From contig CAUJKG010000420.1 of the NCBI GenBank assembly GCA_963205465.1, positions 1 through 29,884 of the forward strand: 29,884 nucleotides of DNA. Direction: 5' to 3'. Below are positions 7,624 to 16,035 of this stretch, in pieces (positions within the stretch are counted from its first letter, which is position 1; every line of letters starts with the position of its first letter). A program made the translations under genes and the position numbers. This DNA comes from Pseudomonadota bacterium. GTDB lineage: Bacteria; Pseudomonadota; Alphaproteobacteria; Rhizobiales; Xanthobacteraceae. The notes under the pieces were generated by a model, which had not been told where the DNA came from, made no database searches, and worked only from the letters and a program-made list of their open reading frames with translations.

Positions 7624-9660
7624 TCAGGCTGCACGAACGGCATGGAGGAAATCGCGGATTGCCGTATCCAGCTTTTCGGCTTCGCCGCCGAGCGCGACCG
7701 CAAGTCCCGCCACTTCGCTTGCCGTTGCCGTCGCGCCGGTCGCAGCCGACTGCACCGATTTCATCGCCCCCGCGCCGGCATCAGCATCGCTCGATGCACG
7801 CCCCACGTTCTCCGCGATGGATACCACGGCCGCATTCTGCTCTTCGATCGCGGACGCGATGGAGGAGGCAATCGCCGACATTTCCTCGATGACGGTCGAG
7901 ACCGTATCGATCGCGGTTGCGGCGTCTCCCGAGGCTTCCTGAATCGAACCGATCTGATGCGCGATGTCTTCGGTCGCGCGCGCAGTTTGCGCGGCGAGCG
8001 ATTTCACTTCCTGCGCCACCACCGCGAAGCCCTTGCCGGCATCGCCCGCGCGGGCGGCTTCGATGGTCGCATTGAGCGCGAGCAGATTCGTCTGCGCGGC
8101 AATCGACTGAATGAGCCCGACGACTTCGCCGATCCTGGACGCGGCGTCGCCCAGGTTGCGCATGATCGCAACCGAACGTTGCGCTTCGGCAACCGCACGG
8201 TTCGCGACTTCGGTCGAAGTGGAGGTCTGATGCGCGACTTCCGAAACTGAAGCCGAAAGCTGTTCGGTAGCGACCGCCGCCTGCGCCACGTTCGCAGAAG
8301 CCGCACCCGCGGCCTGTCCGGCACGGACGGCTTCGGCGTCCACGTTCCCCGCAGTCGCTTCGAGACGGTCTGCGGCCGAAGTCAAAGCCTGGGAAGCGTT
8401 GCGCACGGCACCAAGGCCGGAACTCGCACGCTCTCCGAACTTCTGGATCAGTTCCTCGACCACGCGAACGCGGCGCTCGCGCTGGTCCGTGGCGTCGGCC
8501 TGCTCGCCTTCCAGCCGCCTGCGCTCGTGAACATTGTCACGGAATACGACGACGGTACGCGCCATGGCGCCGATCTCGTCGCGCGACGTGACCGCCGGAA
8601 TTTCCGCAACCGTTTCACCGCCGGCAAGTTTGCGCATCGCTTCCGACAATCCCTGCAAGGGCCGCGTGATGCTGAGACCGATCAGCCAGTTCAGCGCCAG
8701 CCCCAACAGAATCACGGCAATACCGATACTGATGATGACGTTTCGGGTGCGATTCTGCGACGCTTCGAGCGCATAGGCGGCAGAAGACTGCAACTGCTTG
8801 GCGTGCATGATGATATTGTCGGTCGCGGATTGCATATCGACCGTCGCGTTCTGGATCACCGTCGATTGCGTAGCGACCACCCGCATCTGGGAAATCCAGT
8901 CGCCGAACTCGTCGCGATATTTCTGGACTGCGGCTTCGATATCGTTCTGCAGCGCCTTTGCCAGCGCTGATTTCTCGAGATAGCCGGAGAGAGTCGCAAG
9001 TTCTCCGTAAATCTTGTAGGTCGCGCCAAGATCGGACGAGAGGATGAACTCCATCTCGTAGCGGCGAAGCTGCGAGAGGGTTGCGAGCAGCCGAAGCGAG
9101 TCGAGTTCAGACATCTTCGCGACATCGCCGGTAATCAGTTGCTCGACTTTATTGGCGGCTTCGGCGAAGCGCCCGCGGATACCCTGATTTTCCTGAAAGC
9201 CGAGTTCGGTTTTGGCTTTGGTCAGATATTCGAAATTGGAGCGCAGGATCGTGAGCGAACGGCGCAGGCTTGCAATCGTCTGCTTGTCGCGCTGCTCGGC
9301 ATATTTCTCGATCGTCGTCATGTTCTCGATCGCGATACTGAGCTGATCGTAGAACGCCTGTTTCCTGGTGCTGTCCTGACCCGCGACATAATCGTTGACG
9401 GCGACGCGCAGAGCGGAAATGGCGCTATTGAACTCCCGGCTCGCATTCGCAAGATCGCTGGAGTTCTGCACCGTCTCGAAGGCGGCGGCGACGTTGCGCT
9501 CGCCGTTGGCGAAGAACATGCCGATGACACCGAGCCCGATGACCGGAATGATCGCAAGAATGAAAACGCGTGCGCGGACCGAAAGCGCAGGCATCCGGCG
9601 CAGCACGAGCGTGGCGAGTTGCGGCAATTTCATTCCCAGCCCCTGGGTAGTTTCATGCAC
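7624..9660 (-). CDS. Methyl-accepting chemotaxis protein, long helical sensor region
   Basis: Transmembrane chemoreceptor of 678 residues. TM1 is at about 32-50, a large all-helical periplasmic region at about 55-300 resembles the helical bimodular (HBM) sensor type, TM2 is at 308-330, HAMP at about 331-380 (ITRPLQGLSEAMRKLAGG, then RDEIGAMARTVVVF), and the signalling domain follows. The signalling hairpin tip shows QTNLLALNATIEAARAGD and GKGFAVVAQEVKSLA, which contact CheA and CheW. No C-terminal CheR-binding pentapeptide is seen (it ends DFLHAVRAA). The ligand is unknown; HBM sensors elsewhere bind organic acids. It is divergent from mcd with a 147-bp interval. MKLPQ at 9633 is an alternative start nine residues in. 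Confidence 0.92.
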   Translation of the reverse strand: MHETTQGLGMKLPQLATLVLRRMPALSVRARVFILAIIPVIGLGVIGMFFANGERNVAAAFETVQNSSDLANASREFNSAISALRVAVNDYVAGQDSTRKQAFYDQLSIAIENMTTIEKYAEQRDKQTIASLRRSLTILRSNFEYLTKAKTELGFQENQGIRGRFAEAANKVEQLITGDVAKMSELDSLRLLATLSQLRRYEMEFILSSDLGATYKIYGELATLSGYLEKSALAKALQNDIEAAVQKYRDEFGDWISQMRVVATQSTVIQNATVDMQSATDNIIMHAKQLQSSAAYALEASQNRTRNVIISIGIAVILLGLALNWLIGLSITRPLQGLSEAMRKLAGGETVAEIPAVTSRDEIGAMARTVVVFRDNVHERRRLEGEQADATDQRERRVRVVEELIQKFGERASSGLGAVRNASQALTSAADRLEATAGNVDAEAVRAGQAAGAASANVAQAAVATEQLSASVSEVAHQTSTSTEVANRAVAEAQRSVAIMRNLGDAASRIGEVVGLIQSIAAQTNLLALNATIEAARAGDAGKGFAVVAQEVKSLAAQTARATEDIAHQIGSIQEASGDAATAIDTVSTVIEEMSAIASSIASAIEEQNAAVVSIAENVGRASSDADAGAGAMKSVQSAATGATATASEVAGLAVALGGEAEKLDTAIRDFLHAVRAA

Positions 9661-9758
9661 AAAAGCCCGCCCGGAAATTCCTGCGGAAAGCCTGCGCCGA
9701 CCTAAAACCGCGTCAGTTAAGCCTTCGGATGGTTAACAGGCGGTTGCCGCTTGCTTTT

Positions 9759-9769
9759 GTGCGATGCAC
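9759..9769. promoter_or_regulatory. Inverted repeat GTGC-GAT-GCAC before mcd, candidate operator
   Basis: An 11-bp palindrome with a 3-base spacer centred 44 bases before the mcd start. The following bases (CAATAAA) resemble those beside the ecm site (CATAAA). A second palindrome, GTGCAC, lies at 9777-9782. This is the third member of the TGC-N3-GCA set in front of EMC-pathway genes. Confidence 0.4.
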
Positions 9770-9807
9770 CAATAAAGTGCACGGGCTCAAACGACCGGAA
9801 ACCGATC

Positions 9808-11487
9808 ATGACCGAGACCGCCGCCCGCGCAGCACCTGCCGGCACAAACCTGTTGCCTCTCCTTCTGGAGGCAAGCGACTCCGTGCAGGCCTTGCTGGTG
9901 GAGGCTGCCGCCTCGGTCCGCGCCAGGATCGCCGAAGGCGGCAAGATTTCCGCTGCAGCGCTCGAACGCGAACAGCACGCCGCGCACGGCTATGCTTGGC
10001 TCGCCACCTATGTGGAATCGATCCGGCAGCTTGCCGCCTATACCGGACGCATGATCGAGGCCGGCCGCTTCGGCGAGATCGAGGAACTGCTCGTGCGCGT
10101 CGGTGCCGGCGAGTATCTCGCGCAGATTTTCGGCGGCATTCCGATGAGCCAGGGCGAAATGGTCCGGCTCTCTTCGCTGGGTCTGCCCGGACAAAAGGCT
10201 ACCGCGCGGATGACGCCGGCGGTGCACGAGTTAATCGCCGGCAACAATGCAGAGACCCGCGCAGTGCTGGCGCAGGCAATTGCGAAGGCCCAGGGCTCGC
10301 TCACCATCGGCGACGCCGGCCTCGACGAAACACTTGATGCGATGCGCGCCGAGATGCACCGCTTCGCCGAGAGCGAAGTGGCGCCTTATGCGCACGAATG
10401 GCATCTGCATAACCAATACATTCCGATGGAAATCATCACGAAGATGGCCGAACTCGGCGTCTTCGGTCTTACGATTCCTGAAGAATTCGGCGGCCTCGGG
10501 CTCGGCAAGGAGTCTATGGTTCTGGTGTCCGAAGAACTCTCGCGCGCCTGGATTGGTGTCGGCTCGCTCGGCACCCGCTCGGAGATCGCAGCAGAATTGA
10601 TTCTCGGCGGCGGCACCGAAGAACAGAAGAAGAAGTGGCTGCCGAAGATTGCCAGCGGAGAAGTTTTGCCGACCGCGGTATTCACCGAACCGAACACCGG
10701 CTCGGATCTCGCGTCGCTCAAAACACGGGCAGAGAAGCACGGCGACACGTACAAAGTGTTCGGCAACAAGACTTGGATCACGCATCCGGTTCGCGCAGAC
10801 CTCATGACGCTGCTCTGCCGCACCAGGCCAGAAGAGAAGGGCTATCAAGGGCTTTCCATTCTGCTCGCGGAAAAGCCGCGCGGCGATGACGAGAACCCTT
10901 TTCCTGCCGAAGGCATGAGCGGCGGCGAGATCGAAGTGATCGGCTATCGCGGCATGAAGGAATTCGAAATCGGCTTCGACGGTTTCGAAGTGAAAGTGGA
11001 AAATCTGCTCGGCGGCGTGGAAGGCAACGGCTTCAAGCAATTGATGCAAACCTTCGAGGCTGCACGGATCCAGACCGCTGCGCGCGCAATCGGTGTCGCA
11101 CAATGCGCGATGGAGCTGGGGCTTCGCTATGCGCATGAGCGCATCCAATTCGGCAAGCCGCTGTATTCGTTTCCGCGCGTTTCCGACAAGATCGTGAGCA
11201 TGGCGGCGGAAATCCTAATCGCCCGTCAGCTCACCTATCATGCCGCACGCGAGAAAGACTCCGGCCGCCGCTGCGACCTCGAAGCAGGCATGGCGAAGTT
11301 GCTTGCCGCGCGTATCGCCTGGGCATCGGCCGACAACGCGCTGCAAATCCACGGCGGCAACGGCTTTGCGATGGAATACCCCGTTTCGCGCGTGCTCGCC
11401 GACGCCCGCATCCTGTCGATCTTTGAGGGCGCGGCAGAAATTCAGGCCCAGGTCATCGCACGCCGCCTGCTCGACGGCACGAACTAG
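9808..11487 (+). CDS. mcd: (2S)-methylsuccinyl-CoA dehydrogenase
   Basis: FAD acyl-CoA dehydrogenase that oxidises (2S)-methylsuccinyl-CoA to mesaconyl-CoA and passes electrons to ETF. At 559 residues it is far longer than ordinary acyl-CoA dehydrogenases (about 380-400): residues 1-170 form the extra helical N-terminal region typical of Mcd, and the dehydrogenase fold follows. Visible motifs are TIPEEFGGLGLG (222-233), FTEPNTGSDLASL (292-304), RIQFGKPL (445-452) and QIHGGNGF (513-520). IFEGAAEIQ places Glu540 at the position of the catalytic base in medium-chain enzymes. ATG 9808 gives the normal N-terminus. The etfBA genes 3 kb downstream could supply its acceptor. A different long acyl-CoA dehydrogenase is possible but unlikely beside ccr and ecm. 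Confidence 0.9.
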   Translation: MTETAARAAPAGTNLLPLLLEASDSVQALLVEAAASVRARIAEGGKISAAALEREQHAAHGYAWLATYVESIRQLAAYTGRMIEAGRFGEIEELLVRVGAGEYLAQIFGGIPMSQGEMVRLSSLGLPGQKATARMTPAVHELIAGNNAETRAVLAQAIAKAQGSLTIGDAGLDETLDAMRAEMHRFAESEVAPYAHEWHLHNQYIPMEIITKMAELGVFGLTIPEEFGGLGLGKESMVLVSEELSRAWIGVGSLGTRSEIAAELILGGGTEEQKKKWLPKIASGEVLPTAVFTEPNTGSDLASLKTRAEKHGDTYKVFGNKTWITHPVRADLMTLLCRTRPEEKGYQGLSILLAEKPRGDDENPFPAEGMSGGEIEVIGYRGMKEFEIGFDGFEVKVENLLGGVEGNGFKQLMQTFEAARIQTAARAIGVAQCAMELGLRYAHERIQFGKPLYSFPRVSDKIVSMAAEILIARQLTYHAAREKDSGRRCDLEAGMAKLLAARIAWASADNALQIHGGNGFAMEYPVSRVLADARILSIFEGAAEIQAQVIARRLLDGTN

Positions 11488-11618
11488 CAAAGCCGCGTGA
11501 GGCGTATGGGTTGCTCTTCATGCGGCCGATGGGCAGTTTTGACCATACGCAAAGCCGTTCGCACCCACTTGCAGTATGAATTTCTTTGCAGACGCGTCGC
11601 TTCGAAACAGCTTTTTCG

Positions 11619-11644
11619 GGAAACTCCTTCGGCGCTACTGCGTT
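11619..11644 (+). promoter_or_regulatory. Candidate EcfG (general stress) promoter
   Basis: GGAAA at 11619-11623 and CGTT at 11641-11644 are separated by 17 bases, one mismatch from the alphaproteobacterial EcfG pattern GGAAC-N16/17-CGTT. The TTG start of the next gene is 36 bases downstream, leaving room for a short leader. Prediction by eye. Confidence 0.35.
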
Positions 11645-11679
11645 GAGCTCTATTGCAACGGCAATCGGCGGAGGATTCC

Positions 11680-12135
11680 TTGGCCAAGTTGAAACTAGAT
11701 AATGGTGCGTGGGTCGTGGTTTGCGACGGCGCGAAGGCGCTCATCTTTGAAAATGCCGGCGACAAGGAATATCCCGACCTTCGTACGCGCGAAGTCTTCG
11801 AACACGACAATCCTCCGACTTCCGAGCAAGGCACCGACCGGCCCGGCCGCTCGCACTCTTCGGTGGGGCCCGGCCGCAGCGCGGTAGGTCAGACCGACTG
11901 GCACGATCAGGCCGAGGCGAAATTCCTGAAGGACATTGCTGAGAAGCTTCATCTCGCCGTGCATGGCGGCAAGACCAAGGCCCTCGTGATCGTGGCGCCG
12001 CCGCGCGCGCTCGGCATGATCCGCGAACATTACACGCCTGCAATCAAGCAGGCGCTGCAAACCGAGATCGACAAGGATCTCGTGAAGATGCCGGCCGATC
12101 AGATCGAGAAGCATCTAATGAACGGACCCAAGTGA
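11680..12135 (+). CDS. Host attachment family protein (PF10116-type)
   Basis: Cytoplasmic protein of 151 residues. The N-terminal strand WVVVCDGAKALIFENAG and the C-terminal block LVIVAPPRALGMIREHY plus EIDKDLVKMPADQIEKHL are hallmarks of the family described as 'required for attachment to host cells', whose fold resembles release-factor/RNase H-like domains. The biochemical role is unclear and the name should not be read as proof of host association. The middle (about residues 45-75) is a polar, probably disordered segment. The start is TTG 11680 with a perfect GGAGG five bases upstream. Its stop overlaps the start of tspO (GTGA), which indicates translational coupling. A possible general-stress promoter lies just upstream. 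Confidence 0.85.
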   Translation: MAKLKLDNGAWVVVCDGAKALIFENAGDKEYPDLRTREVFEHDNPPTSEQGTDRPGRSHSSVGPGRSAVGQTDWHDQAEAKFLKDIAEKLHLAVHGGKTKALVIVAPPRALGMIREHYTPAIKQALQTEIDKDLVKMPADQIEKHLMNGPK

Positions 12136-12602
12136 AACCGGCGCTACGCCTCGCCGCGGCTTTTGCGCTGTGTTTTGCCGTCGCGGCTCTTGGCGGTCTC
12201 GCGACGGCGCCGAAGATCGCGACCTGGTATGCGGCGTTGAATAAGCCGTCTTTCACGCCGCCGAACTACGTTTTCCCTATTGCGTGGAATATTCTCTACG
12301 CCCTGATGACGATTTCGTTGTGGCGGCTGTGGCAGGCTGGCGAAAGTGAAATGCGCAATCGTGCGATTACACTTTTTCTGTTGCAGCTTGCGGTCAATCT
12401 CGCCTGGTCGTGGATTTTCTTCGGCGCGGAATCGATCCGCGGCGGGTTAGCCGTGATCCTCGCGCTCGACGCACTCGTGATCTGGACGATCTACGCCGCA
12501 TGGCAGACCGACAGAATTGCCGCAGCACTCCTCCTGCCCTATCTACTCTGGATAGGCTACGCTACAGCGCTCAATGCCGGGATCGTTCGGCTGAATACGT
12601 GA
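12132..12602 (+). CDS. tspO: TspO/MBR family tryptophan-rich sensory protein
   Basis: Five-helix membrane protein of 156 residues, the normal length. It shows the family loop WYAALNKPSFTPPNYVF and AWNILYALM after TM1, then NLAWSWIFFGAES in TM3-TM4, with many tryptophans. Bacterial TspO binds porphyrins and related tetrapyrroles and influences their turnover or stress signalling. The GTG start overlaps the stop of the attachment-family gene (GTGA), so the two are probably co-translated. Twenty bases downstream lies the twin-TM gene, followed by a B12 adenosyltransferase; a link to corrinoid metabolism is tempting but is only inference from position. Confidence 0.92.
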   Translation: MKPALRLAAAFALCFAVAALGGLATAPKIATWYAALNKPSFTPPNYVFPIAWNILYALMTISLWRLWQAGESEMRNRAITLFLLQLAVNLAWSWIFFGAESIRGGLAVILALDALVIWTIYAAWQTDRIAAALLLPYLLWIGYATALNAGIVRLNT

Positions 12603-12621
12603 AGCCCAGGAGCGGGTGCCA

Positions 12622-12816
12622 ATGACCGCCTTTCTCACCACCATCGCCGTGCCGGTCGCACTGATGGCCGTTGCCGTCGTGCTGGTGCTCGGGCTCTGGA
12701 ACATGATGAAAGGCGGCTCGAGCAACACCTCGCAGAAGCTGATGCGCATGCGTGTGCTCCTGCAGGCCATTGCGATCGCGCTCGTGATGTTCACGCTATG
12801 GGTGCTCGGCCGATAG
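12622..12816 (+). CDS. Twin transmembrane helix small protein (HIG1-like)
   Basis: A 64-residue protein with two membrane helices (about 5-27 and 44-62) joined by a short basic loop, MMKGGSSNTSQKLMRMRV. This matches the alphaproteobacterial 'twin transmembrane helix small protein', related to the mitochondrial HIG1 domain that binds respiratory complexes. ATG 12622 is preceded by AGGAGCG at a good distance; a GTG two codons earlier is an alternative. It sits just before the adenosyltransferase gene, an arrangement I recall from other Rhizobiales, with etfBA-hbd downstream. Confidence 0.8.
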   Translation: MTAFLTTIAVPVALMAVAVVLVLGLWNMMKGGSSNTSQKLMRMRVLLQAIAIALVMFTLWVLGR

Positions 12817-12874
12817 TTTCGGTGCAGCGCGGAAATAGGGTACAGTAGCTTCCTGTCTCGGGAGGCTTTGCGCT

Positions 12875-13450
12875 TTGGTAGTTCTGAACCGCATTTATAC
12901 GAAGACCGGCGACGATGGCACGACCGCGCTCGGCTCCGGCGAGCGCCGGCTGAAATCGGATCTGCGCATCGAAGCCTACGGCACGGTCGATGAAACCAAC
13001 GCTGCGATCGGCATCGCGCGGCTGCATTTGAAAAACGAGCCCGAGGTCGATGTGATCATGAGCCGGGTGCAGAACGACCTCTTCGATCTCGGCGCCGACT
13101 TCGCCGTCCCGGAAACCGAAGGCGCGCCGAAAGAACGGCTTCGCGTGGTCGAGGCGCAGGTCACCCGCCTTGAAACCGAGATCGACCAGCTCAATGCTTC
13201 ACTGAAGCCGCTCCGCTCCTTCATCTTGCCGGGCGGCGAACCTTCAGCGGCTTTCCTGCATCAGGGGCGCACGATCTGCCGCCGCGCGGAGCGGCTCGCC
13301 GTGCTGTTGTCGCAGAATGCATCGGAGAAAGTGAACCCCGCCGCGATCCGCTACCTCAACCGACTCTCGGACCTGCTCTTTGTTGCGGCGCGCTACGTCA
13401 ATGGCCGGGGCGAACGCGATGTGCTATGGGTTCCGGGCGCAAATCGTTGA
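12875..13450 (+). CDS. Cob(I)alamin adenosyltransferase, PduO type
   Basis: Transfers adenosyl from ATP to cob(I)alamin (or the diamide) to give adenosyl-B12, the cofactor Ecm needs. The 191-residue protein has the PduO-type ATP-binding N-terminus YTKTGDDGTTALGSG, the YGTVDETNAAIG block, and the late helix with RTICRRAERLAV and RYLNRLSDLLFVAARYVN. The start is TTG 12875 with GGAGG nine bases upstream. No cobalamin riboswitch fits in the 58-bp gap before it. Its position between ecm-ccr-mcd and etfBA-hbd suggests a supply role for the mutase; it could equally serve methylmalonyl-CoA mutase elsewhere. Confidence 0.93.
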   Translation: MVVLNRIYTKTGDDGTTALGSGERRLKSDLRIEAYGTVDETNAAIGIARLHLKNEPEVDVIMSRVQNDLFDLGADFAVPETEGAPKERLRVVEAQVTRLETEIDQLNASLKPLRSFILPGGEPSAAFLHQGRTICRRAERLAVLLSQNASEKVNPAAIRYLNRLSDLLFVAARYVNGRGERDVLWVPGANR

Positions 13451-13459
13451 GCGAGTGCG

Positions 13460-14299
13460 ATGGTCTTCCTGCCAGTCTATGACTACAACCCGCTCCGCTA
13501 CATCAAGCGGCCCTATGTGACCTGGGCGCTGCTGGCGTCGAACATTCTCATCTATTTCCTGTTTCAGTCCGGCCTGGTCTGGAATCTGGACGACATGCTG
13601 AACCGCCTGTTCGGTTTCATGCCGGCCTCGATCCTGGCCGGTGCCGGCAGGCCGAGCGACGTGCCGGCGCTGATCGCAGAAGCGCCGGGGATCAAGCTCT
13701 TCACGTATATGTTTCTGCACGGCGATCTCGCTCACCTGTTCGGCAACATGATTTTTCTCTGGGTCTTCGGCGACAATGTCGAAGATGCCATGGGGCGCTT
13801 TCGCTATTTTCTGTTTTACATCGCCTGCGGCGTAGCGGCAGGGCTCGCGCATTTTCTATCGGCCCAGACCTCGCAGACCCCGCTGATCGGAGCGTCCGGC
13901 GCGATCTCGGGATTGCTTGCCGCTTATCTTGTGCTGTTTCCCCGTGCGAAGATCTGGGTGCTGTTCTTCACGCGCATTCCGATCAAGCTGCGCGCCTATT
14001 GGGTGCTTCTGCTCTATCTCGGCTTCAACATCTTCATGGCGAGCATGCGCGGCATGGATAACGTCGCCTGGTGGGCGCATATCGGCGGTTTTGGCGCTGG
14101 TCTGATCCTCGTCTTCATGATGCGAAGGCCGGAAATCGGGCTCTTCAAGGGAGAGCCGGACACCGTCGCGGCCGTGGCCGGTACCGCGACCGTTTCGCCC
14201 GTCGCGCCCGTGGAGCAGGGTGCGACGGAAGCGGCCGTCCCCGCGATCGACGCGCCAACGGTCATCGTTCGCGTTGACAGGCCCAAGGACCAGCCATAG
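13460..14299 (+). CDS. Rhomboid family intramembrane serine protease
   Basis: Integral membrane protease of 279 residues. The catalytic dyad is visible: Ser146 in GASGAISG and His207 in WWAHIGGFGAG. The HGDLAHLFGNM motif (from residue 87) precedes them and includes the Asn of the oxyanion region. Six or so helices are followed by a cytoplasmic tail of about 50 residues rich in Ala, Val and Pro, which is longer than in minimal rhomboids. The gene starts 9 bases after the adenosyltransferase stop and ends 33 bases before etfB, so it is likely in the same transcript. Its substrate cannot be inferred. Confidence 0.93.
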   Translation: MVFLPVYDYNPLRYIKRPYVTWALLASNILIYFLFQSGLVWNLDDMLNRLFGFMPASILAGAGRPSDVPALIAEAPGIKLFTYMFLHGDLAHLFGNMIFLWVFGDNVEDAMGRFRYFLFYIACGVAAGLAHFLSAQTSQTPLIGASGAISGLLAAYLVLFPRAKIWVLFFTRIPIKLRAYWVLLLYLGFNIFMASMRGMDNVAWWAHIGGFGAGLILVFMMRRPEIGLFKGEPDTVAAVAGTATVSPVAPVEQGATEAAVPAIDAPTVIVRVDRPKDQP

Positions 14300-14332
14300 T
14301 TTGCCGCCGCACCGCAACAAAAAGAGGCGCGG

Positions 14333-15082
14333 ATGAAAGTTCTGGTCGCAGTAAAGCGTGTCATTGATTACAACGTGAAAGCGCGCGTGAAGCCCGATGG
14401 CTCCGGCGTCGACCTCGCAAACGTAAAGATGTCGATGAATCCCTTCGACGAAATCGCCGTCGAGGAGGCGATCCGTTTGAAGGAAGCCGGCAAGGTAACC
14501 GAGATCGTCGCCGTCTCGGTGGGGCCGCAACAGGCATCCGAAACGATCCGCACCGCACTCGCCATGGGAGCCGACCGCGGTATCCTCGTGAAGCAGGACG
14601 GCGTGGTTGAACCGCTTGCCGTCGCAAAGATTTTGAAGGGCATTGTCGACGCCGAGAAGCCGAGCCTCGTGATCCTCGGCAAGCAGGCGATCGATGACGA
14701 CTCGAACCAGACCGGCCAGATGCTGGCCGCACTCCTGAACTGGCCGCAGGGCACCTTCGCCTCGAAAGTCGCGATGGAAAGCGACAGCGTGAGCGTCACG
14801 CGCGAAATCGACGGCGGTCTGCAGACGGTGAAGCTCAATCTCCCCGCAATCGTCACCACCGACCTGCGCCTGAACGAGCCGCGCTATGCGTCGCTGCCGA
14901 ACATCATGAAGGCGAAGAAGAAGCCGATCGACGAGAAGTCGCCCGGCGACTACGGCGTCGATGTCGCGCCGCGCCTGAAGGTGCTGAAGACCGCCGAGCC
15001 CGCAGGCCGCAAGGCCGGCGTGAAGGTGGACTCGGTCGCCGCCCTCGTCGATAAACTCAAGAACGAAGCGGGAGTGATCTGA
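14333..15082 (+). CDS. etfB: Electron transfer flavoprotein, beta subunit
   Basis: Small subunit of ETF (249 residues), which binds AMP and docks acyl-CoA dehydrogenases. Family features are the N-terminal MKVLVAVKRVIDYNVK, SMNPFDEIAVEEAIRLKE, LVILGKQAIDDDSNQTGQ, and the recognition-loop region around TTDLRLNEPRYASLPNIMKAKKK. The ribosome binding site AGAGGCG precedes ATG 14333. It is two bases from etfA, as usual. In this context it is the likely electron acceptor for methylsuccinyl-CoA dehydrogenase as well as for fatty-acid beta-oxidation; the ETF:quinone oxidoreductase is not in the window. Confidence 0.97.
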   Translation: MKVLVAVKRVIDYNVKARVKPDGSGVDLANVKMSMNPFDEIAVEEAIRLKEAGKVTEIVAVSVGPQQASETIRTALAMGADRGILVKQDGVVEPLAVAKILKGIVDAEKPSLVILGKQAIDDDSNQTGQMLAALLNWPQGTFASKVAMESDSVSVTREIDGGLQTVKLNLPAIVTTDLRLNEPRYASLPNIMKAKKKPIDEKSPGDYGVDVAPRLKVLKTAEPAGRKAGVKVDSVAALVDKLKNEAGVI

Positions 15083-15084
15083 TC

Positions 15085-16020
15085 ATGGCAACACTCCTTA
15101 TTGCCGAACACGACAACGCAAACCTGAACCCGGCCACCGCGAAGGCGCTGACTGCCGCCGTAGCACTCGGCGGAGACGTCGATGTACTGGTCGCAGGCGA
15201 AGGCGCGAAGACCGTTGCCGACGCCGCCGCGAAGCTCGATGGCGTGAAGAAGGTGCTGCTCGCCGACAACGCCTCTTACAAGCACCGGCTCGCCGAGCCG
15301 ATGGCGGCGCTGATCGTGAAGCTTGCGGACGGCTACGACGCGATCGTGTCGCCAGCAACGACGTCCGGCAAGAACTTCATGCCGCGCGTCGCGGCCCTTC
15401 TCGATGTCATGCAGATCTCCGACGTCATCAAGGTCGAGAGCGCCGACACCTTCCAGCGCCCGATCTACGCCGGCAACGCGATCCAGACCGTGCAATCCAC
15501 CGACAAGAAGAAGGTGATCACCGTCCGCACCGCATCGTTCCAGGCCACTGGCGAAGGCGGATCGGCTGCGGTCGAGAACGCCGAAGGCGCCGGCGATCCG
15601 GGACTTTCTTCCTTCGTCGGCGAGGAGCTTTCGAAGTCCGATCGTCCCGAACTCTCCTCCGCGCGTATCATCATTTCCGGTGGCCGCGCGATGGCGAACA
15701 AGGAAAACTTCGCAAAATACATCGAGCCGGTTGCCGACAAGCTCGGCGCGGCGGTCGGTGCTTCGCGCGCGGCGGTCGATGCCGGCTATGCCCCGAACGA
15801 CTGGCAAGTCGGCCAGACCGGCAAGGTGGTGGCGCCCGAGCTTTATATCGCCGTCGGCATCTCCGGTGCGATCCAGCATCTTGCCGGCATGAAGGATTCG
15901 AAGGTCATCGTCGCGATCAACAAGGACGAAGAGGCACCGATCTTCCAGGTCGCCGATTACGGCCTCGTCGGCGATCTCTTCACCGTATTGCCCGAACTCG
16001 AAAAAGAACTCAGCAAATAG
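15085..16020 (+). CDS. etfA: Electron transfer flavoprotein, alpha subunit
   Basis: Large FAD-binding subunit of ETF (311 residues). The N-terminal domain begins MATLLIAEHDNANLNP; the C-terminal FAD domain shows IIISGGRAM, LGAAVGASRAAVDAGYAP, GQTGKVVAPELYIAVGISGAIQ and the final signature NKDEEAPIFQVADYGLVGD. Length is typical. The start is two bases after the etfB stop, with GGAG in the end of etfB. It forms the heterodimer that carries electrons from acyl-CoA dehydrogenases to the quinone pool. Confidence 0.97.
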   Translation: MATLLIAEHDNANLNPATAKALTAAVALGGDVDVLVAGEGAKTVADAAAKLDGVKKVLLADNASYKHRLAEPMAALIVKLADGYDAIVSPATTSGKNFMPRVAALLDVMQISDVIKVESADTFQRPIYAGNAIQTVQSTDKKKVITVRTASFQATGEGGSAAVENAEGAGDPGLSSFVGEELSKSDRPELSSARIIISGGRAMANKENFAKYIEPVADKLGAAVGASRAAVDAGYAPNDWQVGQTGKVVAPELYIAVGISGAIQHLAGMKDSKVIVAINKDEEAPIFQVADYGLVGDLFTVLPELEKELSK

Positions 16021-16035
16021 CGAGTAACCCGCGCG

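Noticed and set aside
12817..12874. Cobalamin riboswitch before the adenosyltransferase
   Set aside because: Only 58 bp are available and no B12-box sequence is visible.
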